Position numbers and translations under genes: made by a program
The notes under the pieces: model-generated
What the model was told of the DNA's origin: nothing
Database searches by the model: none
Seen by the model: the letters and a program-made list of their open reading frames with translations, nothing else
Shown: positions 1-5,530 of the stretch, one piece after another
How positions within the stretch are numbered: position 1 is the stretch's first letter
How the letters are laid out: each line of letters opens with the position of its first letter
From: DATEPR01 sp036502345
GTDB lineage: Bacteria; Actinomycetota; Actinomycetes; Mycobacteriales; Pseudonocardiaceae
DNA: 13,932 bases
Assembly: GCA_036502345.1 (NCBI GenBank)
Contig: DASXYT010000393.1
Coordinates: forward strand, 1-13,932
Reading direction: 5' to 3'

Positions 1-53
1 GATGCGGGGTCAGGCGTGGACTCACACGGTTGGTCGGCTACCGATCGGCCGGC

Positions 54-659
54 TCAGAGCCAGCCGGCTTCCTTGGCGATCCGGATCGCGTCCACCCGGT
101 TGCGCGCGTTGAGCTTGGTGACCGCCGTCGTCAGGTAGTTCCGCACCGTGCCGGCGGACAGGTACAGCCGGGCCGCGATGTCCACGGCGTTCGCACCGTC
201 GGCCGCCATCCGCAGGACCTCGACCTCCCGGCCGGTCAGCGGGCAGTCCGCACTGTCCCAGGCGGCCAGCGCGAGATCGCTGTCCACCACCCTGCGGCCG
301 ACGGACACCTCGCGAATGGCGCTGGCCAGCTTGTCCGGCGGCGCGTCCTTGAGCAGGAATCCGCCGACCTTGGCCGCCAACGCCCTGCGCAGCGTGCCCG
401 GCCTGCCGAGGCTGGTCAGAATCAGCGTGCGGCACTCCGGCATCTGTTCGTGCAGTTCGGAGGCTGCCGTGAGGCCGTCCTTGCCAGGCAGATCTATGTC
501 GATGACCGCGACATCGGGATGGGTGGCACGGGCTGCCGGCATGATCTCGTTCCCGCCTGCGACTTCGGCGACGACCTCGATGTCGGACTCCAACCGCAGC
601 AACGCCACCAGCGCCCCGCGGACCATGTGCACGTCCTCCGCGATCATGACCTTGATCAC
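54..659 (-). CDS. NarL/LuxR-family response regulator
   Basis: Cytoplasmic two-component response regulator of about 201 residues. The N-terminal receiver domain (about 1-120) shows the acidic pair E8-D9, the phospho-acceptor D54 in an IDIDLPGKDG context, T82 and the conserved K104. The C-terminal LuxR helix-turn-helix (about 138-198) shows LTGREVEVLR and AARLYLSAGTVRNYL. The frame stays open up to 782, but I chose the GTG at 659: the receiver domain begins exactly there (VIKVMIAEDV) and a GGGGGGAGG stretch lies just upstream. No sensor kinase is visible nearby, so it is either an orphan or paired with a gene beyond the left edge. Full-length receiver and DNA-binding halves resemble DesR/NarL regulators. 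Target genes are unknown; the next gene on the same strand is 400 bp upstream. Confidence 0.93.
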   Translation of the reverse strand: MIKVMIAEDVHMVRGALVALLRLESDIEVVAEVAGGNEIMPAARATHPDVAVIDIDLPGKDGLTAASELHEQMPECRTLILTSLGRPGTLRRALAAKVGGFLLKDAPPDKLASAIREVSVGRRVVDSDLALAAWDSADCPLTGREVEVLRMAADGANAVDIAARLYLSAGTVRNYLTTAVTKLNARNRVDAIRIAKEAGWL

Positions 660-1058
660 CCCAGGCGCCTCCCCCCGGCTACCACCGACCACCGCCGTCC
701 CTACCGCCCCCGAGTGCATGCGCAATCCACGATGGACTGTTGTTGCAGGGTTTCCGGCCGTCTTACCGGCCACAAACACCAACCCGAGTTTGTGAAGACA
801 CTTTAGCGCAAATGAAGAGTTGGACTTACGCCATCTACTACCTAGCTTTGCCGGAATCGAGACCTATACTGCGGTACCACTTCCGACCGGAGAGCCGACG
901 ACAGACATTCGCGACTTTACGGCAAGTCGCACGTTGTGTCCGTCTTATGGTGGAATTCCTAGTCGTAATCGAGCGGTCACGGATCGAAGTGGCTGGTCCA
1001 GCGGATGGATCTTAACAGGATCGCCGACCAACCGCTGACCTGCCGATAAGCAGGGCGG
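660..1058. other. Spacer upstream of the response regulator
   Basis: About 400 bp with no convincing gene. It is clearly less GC-rich than its surroundings around 780-960, and short open frames in it lack ribosome sites and family resemblance. The promoter of the response regulator presumably lies here on the minus strand, but I could not pick a pair of -35 and -10 boxes with acceptable spacing. I see no tRNA, repeat array or terminator. Confidence 0.5.
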
Positions 1059-1874
1059 TCAAGCAACAAGGCCCTGGGCTTCACGGCCGAACTGGCCAGG
1101 CCGCCGACCAGCGCCCGCGACTCCCCGGTAGGCCTGCGCGATGTCCAGCCAGTGATCGGCGTCGGCGCCGACGGCCACCAGGTCAAGATCGTCACGGTGC
1201 CGCCTGCGGGTCACCAACTGGCAGAAGTCAACCGCCGAGCCGGTGACGCGCTGTGCGGCGTCGTCCGGACCGAACCGCCAGATTGCACCAGATGGTGCCG
1301 TCAACTCGAATCCGAACCGCACGTCGGGTGTTGCCAGCCCGCGGGCCAGGTAGCCGAAGTCCCACACCTGGACGGCAAAGGCGACCACGTACTTGATCCG
1401 GTCGGTCCACTCCCTGCTCGTGCCCAGCGCGTCGGCGATGTCCTGGCCGTGCCCGACCAGTTCCATCATGCCTGCGGCGGCCAACACTCCTGCCGGGATC
1501 GGCCGCACCAGCCACGGCACCAGCGAATCCCCTGGCACGGCGTTCAGCGCGCCCTCAGCGGTGGCCCGGTCGGCCCGCCAGCGGGCCAGCAACTGCCCGG
1601 GGGTGTCGTTCTCGTACTCGGCCAGGGCGGCATGAATCGCCCCGTCGAAGTCGCCCTCCGCCTTGGCGGTGATGGCCTTGAACATCTCCGGCGCCGCGAC
1701 GGCCGCCGCGGCGATCCGGTTGATGAAGGACAGGTGGGCGATCTGCTGCCGCACGGTCCAACCGGGGGCGGGGGTCGGCAGCGACCACTGCGCATCGTCG
1801 ATGTCGGCCACCAAGCGGTCCACGCTGTCGCCCTCGGCGACCAGTGTGGCGATCACATGCTGTAACTCGGTCAC
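1059..1874 (-). CDS. TIGR03084 / mycothiol-dependent maleylpyruvate isomerase-like protein
   Basis: A 271-residue protein with the DinB-like four-helix metal-binding fold at the N terminus (about 5-150) and an SCP2/wyosine-type C-terminal domain (about 185-270). Visible hallmarks are PAPGWTVRQQIAHL with H47, and ELVGHGQDIADALG with H142 and D145, the usual metal-ligand spots of this family, plus the C-terminal GSAVDFCQLVTRRR segment. Family members are linked to mycothiol-dependent chemistry in actinobacteria; the substrate of this subgroup is not established. The frame extends to 1973, but the GTG at 1874 is preferred because a GGAAGGA site lies 8 bases before it and the family N terminus starts there. 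Nothing connects it clearly to the cluster on the right, so it is probably a flanking housekeeping gene. Confidence 0.85.
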   Translation of the reverse strand: MTELQHVIATLVAEGDSVDRLVADIDDAQWSLPTPAPGWTVRQQIAHLSFINRIAAAAVAAPEMFKAITAKAEGDFDGAIHAALAEYENDTPGQLLARWRADRATAEGALNAVPGDSLVPWLVRPIPAGVLAAAGMMELVGHGQDIADALGTSREWTDRIKYVVAFAVQVWDFGYLARGLATPDVRFGFELTAPSGAIWRFGPDDAAQRVTGSAVDFCQLVTRRRHRDDLDLVAVGADADHWLDIAQAYRGVAGAGRRPGQFGREAQGLVA

Positions 1875-2046
1875 GCGAGCGTCCTTCCGCCAGGAACCGG
1901 ATTCCCTCCAACGCGTGTCCGTCGCGGACGACCCAATCACGCTCCGTCGCCACACGCCGGACGGGTTCAGCATGCTGCAACCAGCACTCCAACGTCTTCT
2001 TCGACCGTGCCGTGCAGCCCCCGCACGTACTCACCAACTCCCTGCC

Positions 2047-2104
2047 GGCGACACAAAACGATCAGCAGGCGGTCGGGTGCGGGTCCCGATCCAGCCTGCT
2101 GATC
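2047..2104 (-). terminator. Intrinsic terminator of the 67-residue peptide gene
   Basis: Perfect 11-bp inverted repeat: GATCAGCAGGC at 2060-2070 and GCCTGCTGATC at 2094-2104. Inside it a second 7-bp stem (2071-2077 with 2085-2091, one G-U pair) extends the hairpin past a 2-base bulge to a 7-base loop. Read on the minus strand, the hairpin is followed by GTTTTGTGT. It begins 34 bases after the stop of the peptide gene, where a factor-independent terminator is expected. Confidence 0.72.
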
Positions 2105-2137
2105 GATTCACGGAGGCAGGTCAAGCGGCGACCACCA

Positions 2138-2341
2138 CTACGCCGCGACCGCTTCGGTCTCCGGGTCCCGGAAACACAGGCAACCCATGACCGGGGCCTC
2201 CGTCGAGATTTCGGAATTCTGCCAGACGTCGAATGTGTCGATCACCAATTCGACATCGTGGTACGCGTTGTTGAGCCGAACGGCGTCGAGGCCGAGGCTG
2301 GTCAGAAGAACGGTCGCGTTTGCGGTAGCGGTTGCGGACAT
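2138..2341 (-). CDS. Small acidic peptide, 67 residues, unrecognised
   Basis: I do not recognise this protein. It has an ATG at 2341 with GGAGG six bases upstream, 67 codons, a TAG stop and a dedicated terminator hairpin 34 bases on, so it looks like a free-standing transcription unit. The N terminus is Ala/Thr-rich (MSATATANATVLL), the middle is acidic and amphipathic (about 18-45), and the C-terminal part carries two cysteines in a C-L-C arrangement (C54, C56) followed by an acidic tail. There is no signal peptide and no membrane segment. The size, layout and lower GC than neighbouring genes resemble a precursor peptide of a ribosomally made natural product, but no typical modifying enzyme (LanB/LanM, radical SAM, YcaO) is visible. 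A small regulatory or partner protein is equally possible. An overlapping frame (2121-2387) has a less convincing start. Confidence 0.68.
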   Translation of the reverse strand: MSATATANATVLLTSLGLDAVRLNNAYHDVELVIDTFDVWQNSEISTEAPVMGCLCFRDPETEAVAA

Positions 2342-2482
2342 TGAATGCCTCCGAATAAGGAGTTGGCTCCGGTGATGGCACAATCATGCGACTCCGCCCG
2401 CACCGTTGCCAGTGCCACCCTCACCAGCGGCGGGTGTTCTTTTCATACCCCGCCCAGGCATCCCGCTACTCCGTTTGCTGTC

Positions 2483-2504
2483 GATCATGTCAAATCAAAT
2501 GATC
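2483..2504. repeat. Hyphenated palindrome, candidate operator
   Basis: GATCAT at 2483-2488 and its exact reverse complement ATGATC at 2499-2504, separated by ten AT-rich bases. This is dyad symmetry of operator size in a divergent intergenic region. It lies about 140 bp upstream of the peptide gene. The bound protein is unknown; the AraC-type regulator encoded nearby is one candidate. Confidence 0.35.
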
Positions 2505-2552
2505 AATTCTGAGGATTTCACTCCAGGGCCCCCGAATAGCCACGAGCCGTAA

Positions 2553-2579
2553 ATTATCTGCTACGCGGCGTGATGGCAA
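2553..2579 (-). promoter_or_regulatory. Possible promoter for the 67-residue peptide gene
   Basis: On the minus strand, TTGCCA (2579-2574) is followed after 15 bases by GATAAT (2558-2553). The -10 box is strong for a GC-rich genome; the spacing is short. It would give a leader of about 200 bases before the ATG at 2341, passing through the 2483-2504 palindrome. Confidence 0.3.
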
Positions 2580-2908
2580 CGCGAAACTTTCCGGAGTTCG
2601 CCCGACAACGCGGTAACCGGGCACCCGCCCAGGTCAGCTAGGCCCTTGAATGCGAAAAGGGCGATTCACGAATTCGACGTAGGTTACCAAAAACAACTCA
2701 CTCCGGGCGGCGCGCGTGATCGCCCCTGTTGAGGCGCACCCGGTGAAAAAGTCATACGGAGCGTGCTGAGTGGGACACGCACACGGATGAGCACCGCACT
2801 GGTGACCGGCCTACATCTGTCGGACGATCCATGTGGACTTCGATCGGATATGCGGATTTCCGCAGTTTGCCGGCCGAAGCAGGCTGAGGAACGAGCGGAA
2901 GGTAGCAG

Positions 2909-3256
2909 ATGGCGTCGAACACGATCCGCCGGCACCCTGCCACCGTCAGCGCGGCCGCGATGGCGAGCGACCGGGGCTGGCACGACGAACCCGCTCGACA
3001 CGGCGGCCGGGCCAGGTGCTGCCCGGCCTGGCGAGGCGGACCGGCTCGGCATGGCGGCCGAGCCCGGTTGGCGCCCGCCGGCCGGAACGACCGTGCGGCA
3101 CACGGCACGGTCGCTCACCACCGGGACGCCCTTGGGGGTCCTCGGCCGGCCATGCGCGATCACGTCGTCGACGGCGCCGCGGTTCGCGGACCGGGCCACA
3201 GCGCGACCGGCCACCGGGCGCAGACCGCCATCGGTGGCCACCAGGAGGGGACATGA
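2909..3256 (+). CDS. Arg/His-rich 115-residue ORF, unrecognised, coupled to the alpha subunit gene
   Basis: I do not recognise this protein and its composition is odd (rich in Arg, Ala, Gly, His, Pro), so it could be a spurious frame. Three things favour it. A perfect GGAAGG lies six bases before the ATG at 2909. Its TGA overlaps the ATG of the next gene as ATGA, the same junction used between the next two genes. It also contains two copies of PARHGGRAR (residues 28-36 and 45-53) whose DNA differs at five positions, all silent in this frame. Two adjacent cysteines (C37-C38) follow the first copy. There is no signal peptide or membrane segment. Against it, second-codon-position GC is very high, near 77% by my hand count. 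Possible roles are a basic accessory peptide, a metal-binding peptide, or a peptide substrate of the locus; none is shown. Confidence 0.5.
   Translation: MASNTIRRHPATVSAAAMASDRGWHDEPARHGGRARCCPAWRGGPARHGGRARLAPAGRNDRAAHGTVAHHRDALGGPRPAMRDHVVDGAAVRGPGHSATGHRAQTAIGGHQEGT
2990..3067 (+). repeat. Two 27-bp direct repeats encoding PARHGGRAR
   Basis: Copies at 2990-3016 and 3041-3067, spaced 51 bp start to start. They match at 22 of 27 bases. The five differences change no amino acid in the frame starting at 2909, whereas in the frame that starts at 2763 four of them would change residues. Confidence 0.6.
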
Positions 3257-3798
3257 CCTACTTCATCCAGAATGTCCACGCGGTCGACGAGTTATGCAGG
3301 GAACTTGTCGCGGCCGGGTTCTCACCGTTCGTAGGTACGCAGTGCGAGGCCCTGTCGCGACTGCACGAGGCGCTCGACCTCACCGTCGGCGTGCTCACCG
3401 TGCCCAGGGACGACAACGCGCTCGGCATCGCGGCGGGCGTCTCCCTCGCCGGCGGTTTCCCGGCGGTACTGCTGCGGAACACCGGCCCCGGCATCTCGGC
3501 GGAGGCCCTCGCGTCGGTGGTGGCGCCGCACGAGGTGCCGATGCTGCTCATCGTGGCACTCGACGCCGAGTCGTCGGCCGACACCGACGTCGACACGGCG
3601 GCGAGCCGGGCGGCCGGCAACCAGGCCATGGTCCGGCTCAGCGCCCAGGCGCTGGAGGAGTTCGGCATCGAGAGCGTGCCGCTCGACCCGACAGCGCGGC
3701 CCGCGGGCCAGGTCGAGGTGGTGCGGGCCATCGTGATCGACCAGCTGCGCCCGGCCGCGCTGTTGGTGCCCGCCGACGCGCTGGGGCGGGCGGCATGA
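3253..3798 (+). CDS. Phosphonopyruvate/sulfopyruvate decarboxylase-like alpha subunit (PYR domain), altered active site
   Basis: A 181-residue homologue of the thiamine-diphosphate PYR domain found in the alpha subunit of sulfopyruvate decarboxylase (ComD) and the N-terminal half of phosphonopyruvate decarboxylase. Visible family features are the N-terminal helix region (1-25), LGIAAGVSLAGGFPAVLLRNTG at about 57-78, and HEVPMLLIVA at about 93-102. In the family the cofactor-activating glutamate follows Arg in an R-E-E-E-G stretch; here it is R52-D53-D54-N55, so Glu is replaced by Asp. The ATG overlaps the previous stop, with AGGAGGGG three bases upstream. It ends in an ATGA overlap with the beta gene, as expected for a two-subunit complex. 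Cytoplasmic. The fold call is solid; catalytic competence is doubtful. Confidence 0.85.
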   Translation: MTYFIQNVHAVDELCRELVAAGFSPFVGTQCEALSRLHEALDLTVGVLTVPRDDNALGIAAGVSLAGGFPAVLLRNTGPGISAEALASVVAPHEVPMLLIVALDAESSADTDVDTAASRAAGNQAMVRLSAQALEEFGIESVPLDPTARPAGQVEVVRAIVIDQLRPAALLVPADALGRAA

Positions 3799-4367
3799 AC
3801 ATCGGCACCGCGGTTCGCGCCATCGCGTCGGCAGCCCACGGCCAGCCGGTCGTGTTCACCGCCGGCATCACCGGCAGGACCGCCCGCCGGGTGGCCGACC
3901 GACCGAACCACTTCTATCTGGACGGCTCGTCCGGGCTCGCGTCCTCCATCGGTATCGGTGTCGCCCTGCACGCCAGGAACACGACGCTCGTGGTGGACGA
4001 TCCGGACAGCCTGCTGACGAACCTGGCGGCACTGGTGACCGCGGGCATGCTCACCGATCTGCCGCTGGTGCACATCGTGCTGGACGGCACGCCGAGGGCA
4101 TCCGCCGGCGGCGGTGCGACGCCGAGCGGCCGGACCGACCTGTGTGGCCTCGCCATGGCGGTCGGCTATCCGAGGGCCTACACGATCGACCGCACCGAGA
4201 AGCTGACCGAACTGGTGCGCAGGGAAGTGGCGAGCTGCCCCTCGCCGGTGTTTGTCCGATGTGTACTCGCCGACACCACGTCGCCGGTGCGGGCACGAAC
4301 CAACCGCACCCGCAGAACGACCACTCATCGACAGGATCCACCTGCCTGGTTCACCGAAGCGGCATGA
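3795..4367 (+). CDS. Phosphonopyruvate/sulfopyruvate decarboxylase-like beta subunit (PP domain), degenerate cofactor motif
   Basis: A 190-residue homologue of the diphosphate-binding PP domain (ComE-like). NHFYLDGSSGLASSIGIGVAL (38-58) matches the family block around G-S-M-G-L-A-S-S. The normal D-G-D-G-S motif that holds Mg and the cofactor diphosphate is here D68-D69-P70-D71-S72, so the metal-binding Asp is replaced by Pro. The second metal ligand, Asn in the usual D-N-x-x-Y-G-S-T-G, is Gly here (D97-G98). A glycine-rich loop (G105-G107) remains. The C-terminal 30 residues are basic and proline/threonine-rich, beyond the usual domain end. It starts in an ATGA overlap with the alpha gene. 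With alpha, the total length equals a single-chain phosphonopyruvate decarboxylase. It is probably a repurposed or cofactor-free relative. Confidence 0.83.
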   Translation: MNIGTAVRAIASAAHGQPVVFTAGITGRTARRVADRPNHFYLDGSSGLASSIGIGVALHARNTTLVVDDPDSLLTNLAALVTAGMLTDLPLVHIVLDGTPRASAGGGATPSGRTDLCGLAMAVGYPRAYTIDRTEKLTELVRREVASCPSPVFVRCVLADTTSPVRARTNRTRRTTTHRQDPPAWFTEAA

Positions 4368-4422
4368 GAATTTCACACGCTCGACCCAGAAGAACACATA
4401 CAGGTACTGATGATCAAAGCAC

Positions 4423-4453
4423 TTTCGATACCAGCCGGCCGCCGGTTAGTATC
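4423..4453 (+). promoter_or_regulatory. Candidate promoter overlapped by a 27-bp imperfect palindrome
   Basis: TTTCGA (4423-4428) and TAGTAT (4447-4452), 18 bases apart, form a plausible promoter for the AraC-type gene, whose ATG is 77 bases downstream. A palindrome at 4427-4453 covers it: two 13-base arms around one central base, matching at 11 of 13 positions (arms start GATAC and end GTATC). This placement fits an operator, for example for autoregulation. It could also fold as an RNA hairpin. Confidence 0.42.
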
Positions 4454-4529
4454 CGTCGAGTAGATTTTCGGATTCGAATGCATACCGGCGGACTGCGACG
4501 AACGGCGTCTAGCACGGAAGGACGACGCC

Positions 4530-5279
4530 ATGGATGACATCATCCTGAAGGCCGTTGAGCGGGCCATTGAGAAAATGCGCAGCAATCTCGGTGACAAGCT
4601 CACGATCGATGACCTGGCGCGATCCGCGATGTTCAGCAAGTTTCATTTCTCGCGGGTCTTCCAGCGCGTCACCGGTGTGTCACCGGGACGGTTCCTGTCC
4701 GCGATGCGCATCGAGGAGGCGAAACGCCTGCTGCTGTCCACGTCGATCACCGTCGCGGACATCGGACACCGGGTCGGCTACAACAGTGTCGGCACGTTCA
4801 GCTCCCGGTTCAGCGGCAGCGTCGGCGTCTCCCCCATCACCTACCGCCAGCTCGGTGGTGTCGCGCCTCGGATCCCGGTCGCTCACCGGCAGGTCGCGGA
4901 CGGCGAACCGACGACGACGCTGCGCGGCCACGTGTACGGACCACCCGTCGGCAGGCTGGGCTACGTCTTCGTCGCGATGTTTCCCAGCAGGGTGCCCGAG
5001 GGCGCGCCCGCCCGGTACACGATGCTGGACGGCCCCGGGCCGTACCAGTTGCAGCACGTGCCGGTCGGTACGTGGTACCTGACCGCGCACGCCGTCGCGG
5101 CCACCGATGACAGCACCGAGATACCGCACGTCGGCTGCTACGGTCCCTTCACGACGGAAGCGGACACCACGGCACGGCTGGCCGACGTGCAACTGCGCCC
5201 GACGCGCAGCATGGATCCTCCGCTGTTGTTGGCGCTGCCCGATCTACGCGCGGTCGCGGAGCTCGATCTGGCCGGTTGA
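4530..5279 (+). CDS. AraC-family regulator with C-terminal beta-sandwich-like domain
   Basis: A 249-residue transcription regulator. The AraC DNA-binding domain is at the N terminus (about 5-108), with the first helix-turn-helix near 24-46 (LTIDDLARSAMFSKFHFSRVF) and the second near 73-95 (ITVADIGHRVGYNSVGTFSSRF), then GVSPITYRQL. The remaining 140 residues look like an all-beta domain: LRGHVYGPP, YVFVAMFPS, and GPYQLQHVPVGTWYLTAHA resemble the carboxypeptidase-regulatory/transthyretin-like fold. This orientation is the reverse of classical AraC, where the sensor domain comes first. The ATG at 4530 has GGAAGGA upstream. An intrinsic terminator follows 27 bases after the stop. It sits between the decarboxylase-like pair and E4/E5, so it is the likely local regulator; the ligand is unknown. 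Confidence 0.88.
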   Translation: MDDIILKAVERAIEKMRSNLGDKLTIDDLARSAMFSKFHFSRVFQRVTGVSPGRFLSAMRIEEAKRLLLSTSITVADIGHRVGYNSVGTFSSRFSGSVGVSPITYRQLGGVAPRIPVAHRQVADGEPTTTLRGHVYGPPVGRLGYVFVAMFPSRVPEGAPARYTMLDGPGPYQLQHVPVGTWYLTAHAVAATDDSTEIPHVGCYGPFTTEADTTARLADVQLRPTRSMDPPLLLALPDLRAVAELDLAG

Positions 5280-5306
5280 CAAACAGTTCGCAGTGCGGCA
5301 CAGATG

Positions 5307-5332
5307 GACACCGGCTTCGGCCGGTGTCTTTT
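5307..5332 (+). terminator. Intrinsic terminator after the AraC-type gene
   Basis: Perfect 9-bp stem GACACCGGC / GCCGGTGTC closed by a TTCG tetraloop (5316-5319) and followed by TTTT. It lies 27 bases after the stop at 5279. It separates the regulator from the E4/E5 transcript, which therefore needs its own promoter between here and 5530. Confidence 0.85.
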
Positions 5333-5342
5333 CCGTGCGGTC

Positions 5343-5360
5343 AGCACAGGGTGCTCTTTT
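5343..5360 (+). terminator. Second, weaker hairpin with T-tract
   Basis: AGCAC (5343-5347), three-base loop, GTGCT (5351-5355), then CTTTT. It is a short stem just behind the strong terminator and could act as a back-up terminator. A 5-bp hyphenated palindrome (ACGTC 5390-5394, GACGT 5401-5405) follows. No convincing promoter boxes were found in 5333-5530. Confidence 0.4.
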
Positions 5361-5530
5361 CCGAAAAAGCCACAGTATTGGCTCAGGCAACGTCAGAGAA
5401 GACGTGCGTCTCGGATGGCTCCATCCTTGAAGCGACGAATAGTGATGAATTTTTTCTGGTTCGCGCCGAGAAAGCACGGACAAAGAAAAGCACTAGCGCC
5501 CGCCGCTCAGGTCACCACGAAAGGGAGATC

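Larger units (their letters stand above)
2342..2908. other. Divergent regulatory spacer
   Basis: About 570 bp between the minus-strand peptide gene and the plus-strand trio. It is AT-rich in patches (2480-2515, 2545-2560, 2680-2700), unlike the genes around it. It holds a hyphenated palindrome (2483-2504) and a possible minus-strand promoter (2553-2579). No protein family is recognisable in any frame. An 18-codon frame at 2831-2887 ends 21 bases before the next gene, in the same frame as it, but has no good ribosome site. The promoter for the plus-strand trio should be in this spacer but is not obvious. Confidence 0.5.

Noticed and set aside
2729..2757. TTGAGG and TCATAC 17 bases apart as a promoter for the plus-strand trio
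   Set aside because: The -10 box matches the consensus poorly; such pairs are common by chance.
2831..2887. 18-codon ORF just before the Arg/His-rich ORF, possible leader peptide
   Set aside because: No good ribosome site, and no run of regulatory codons or alternative hairpins seen; too short to support.
2763..3794. Extension of the beta-subunit frame upstream to 2763
   Set aside because: The extension would run through the alpha gene in another frame, has no recognisable domain, and the beta domain starts properly at 3795 with an ATGA overlap.
3253..4367. Phosphonate natural-product cluster
   Set aside because: No PEP mutase gene in the window, and the decarboxylase-like pair has lost key residues.
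3258..4397. 379-codon minus-strand frame opposite the decarboxylase-like pair
   Set aside because: No ribosome site or domain similarity; codon composition is that of the complement of the real genes.
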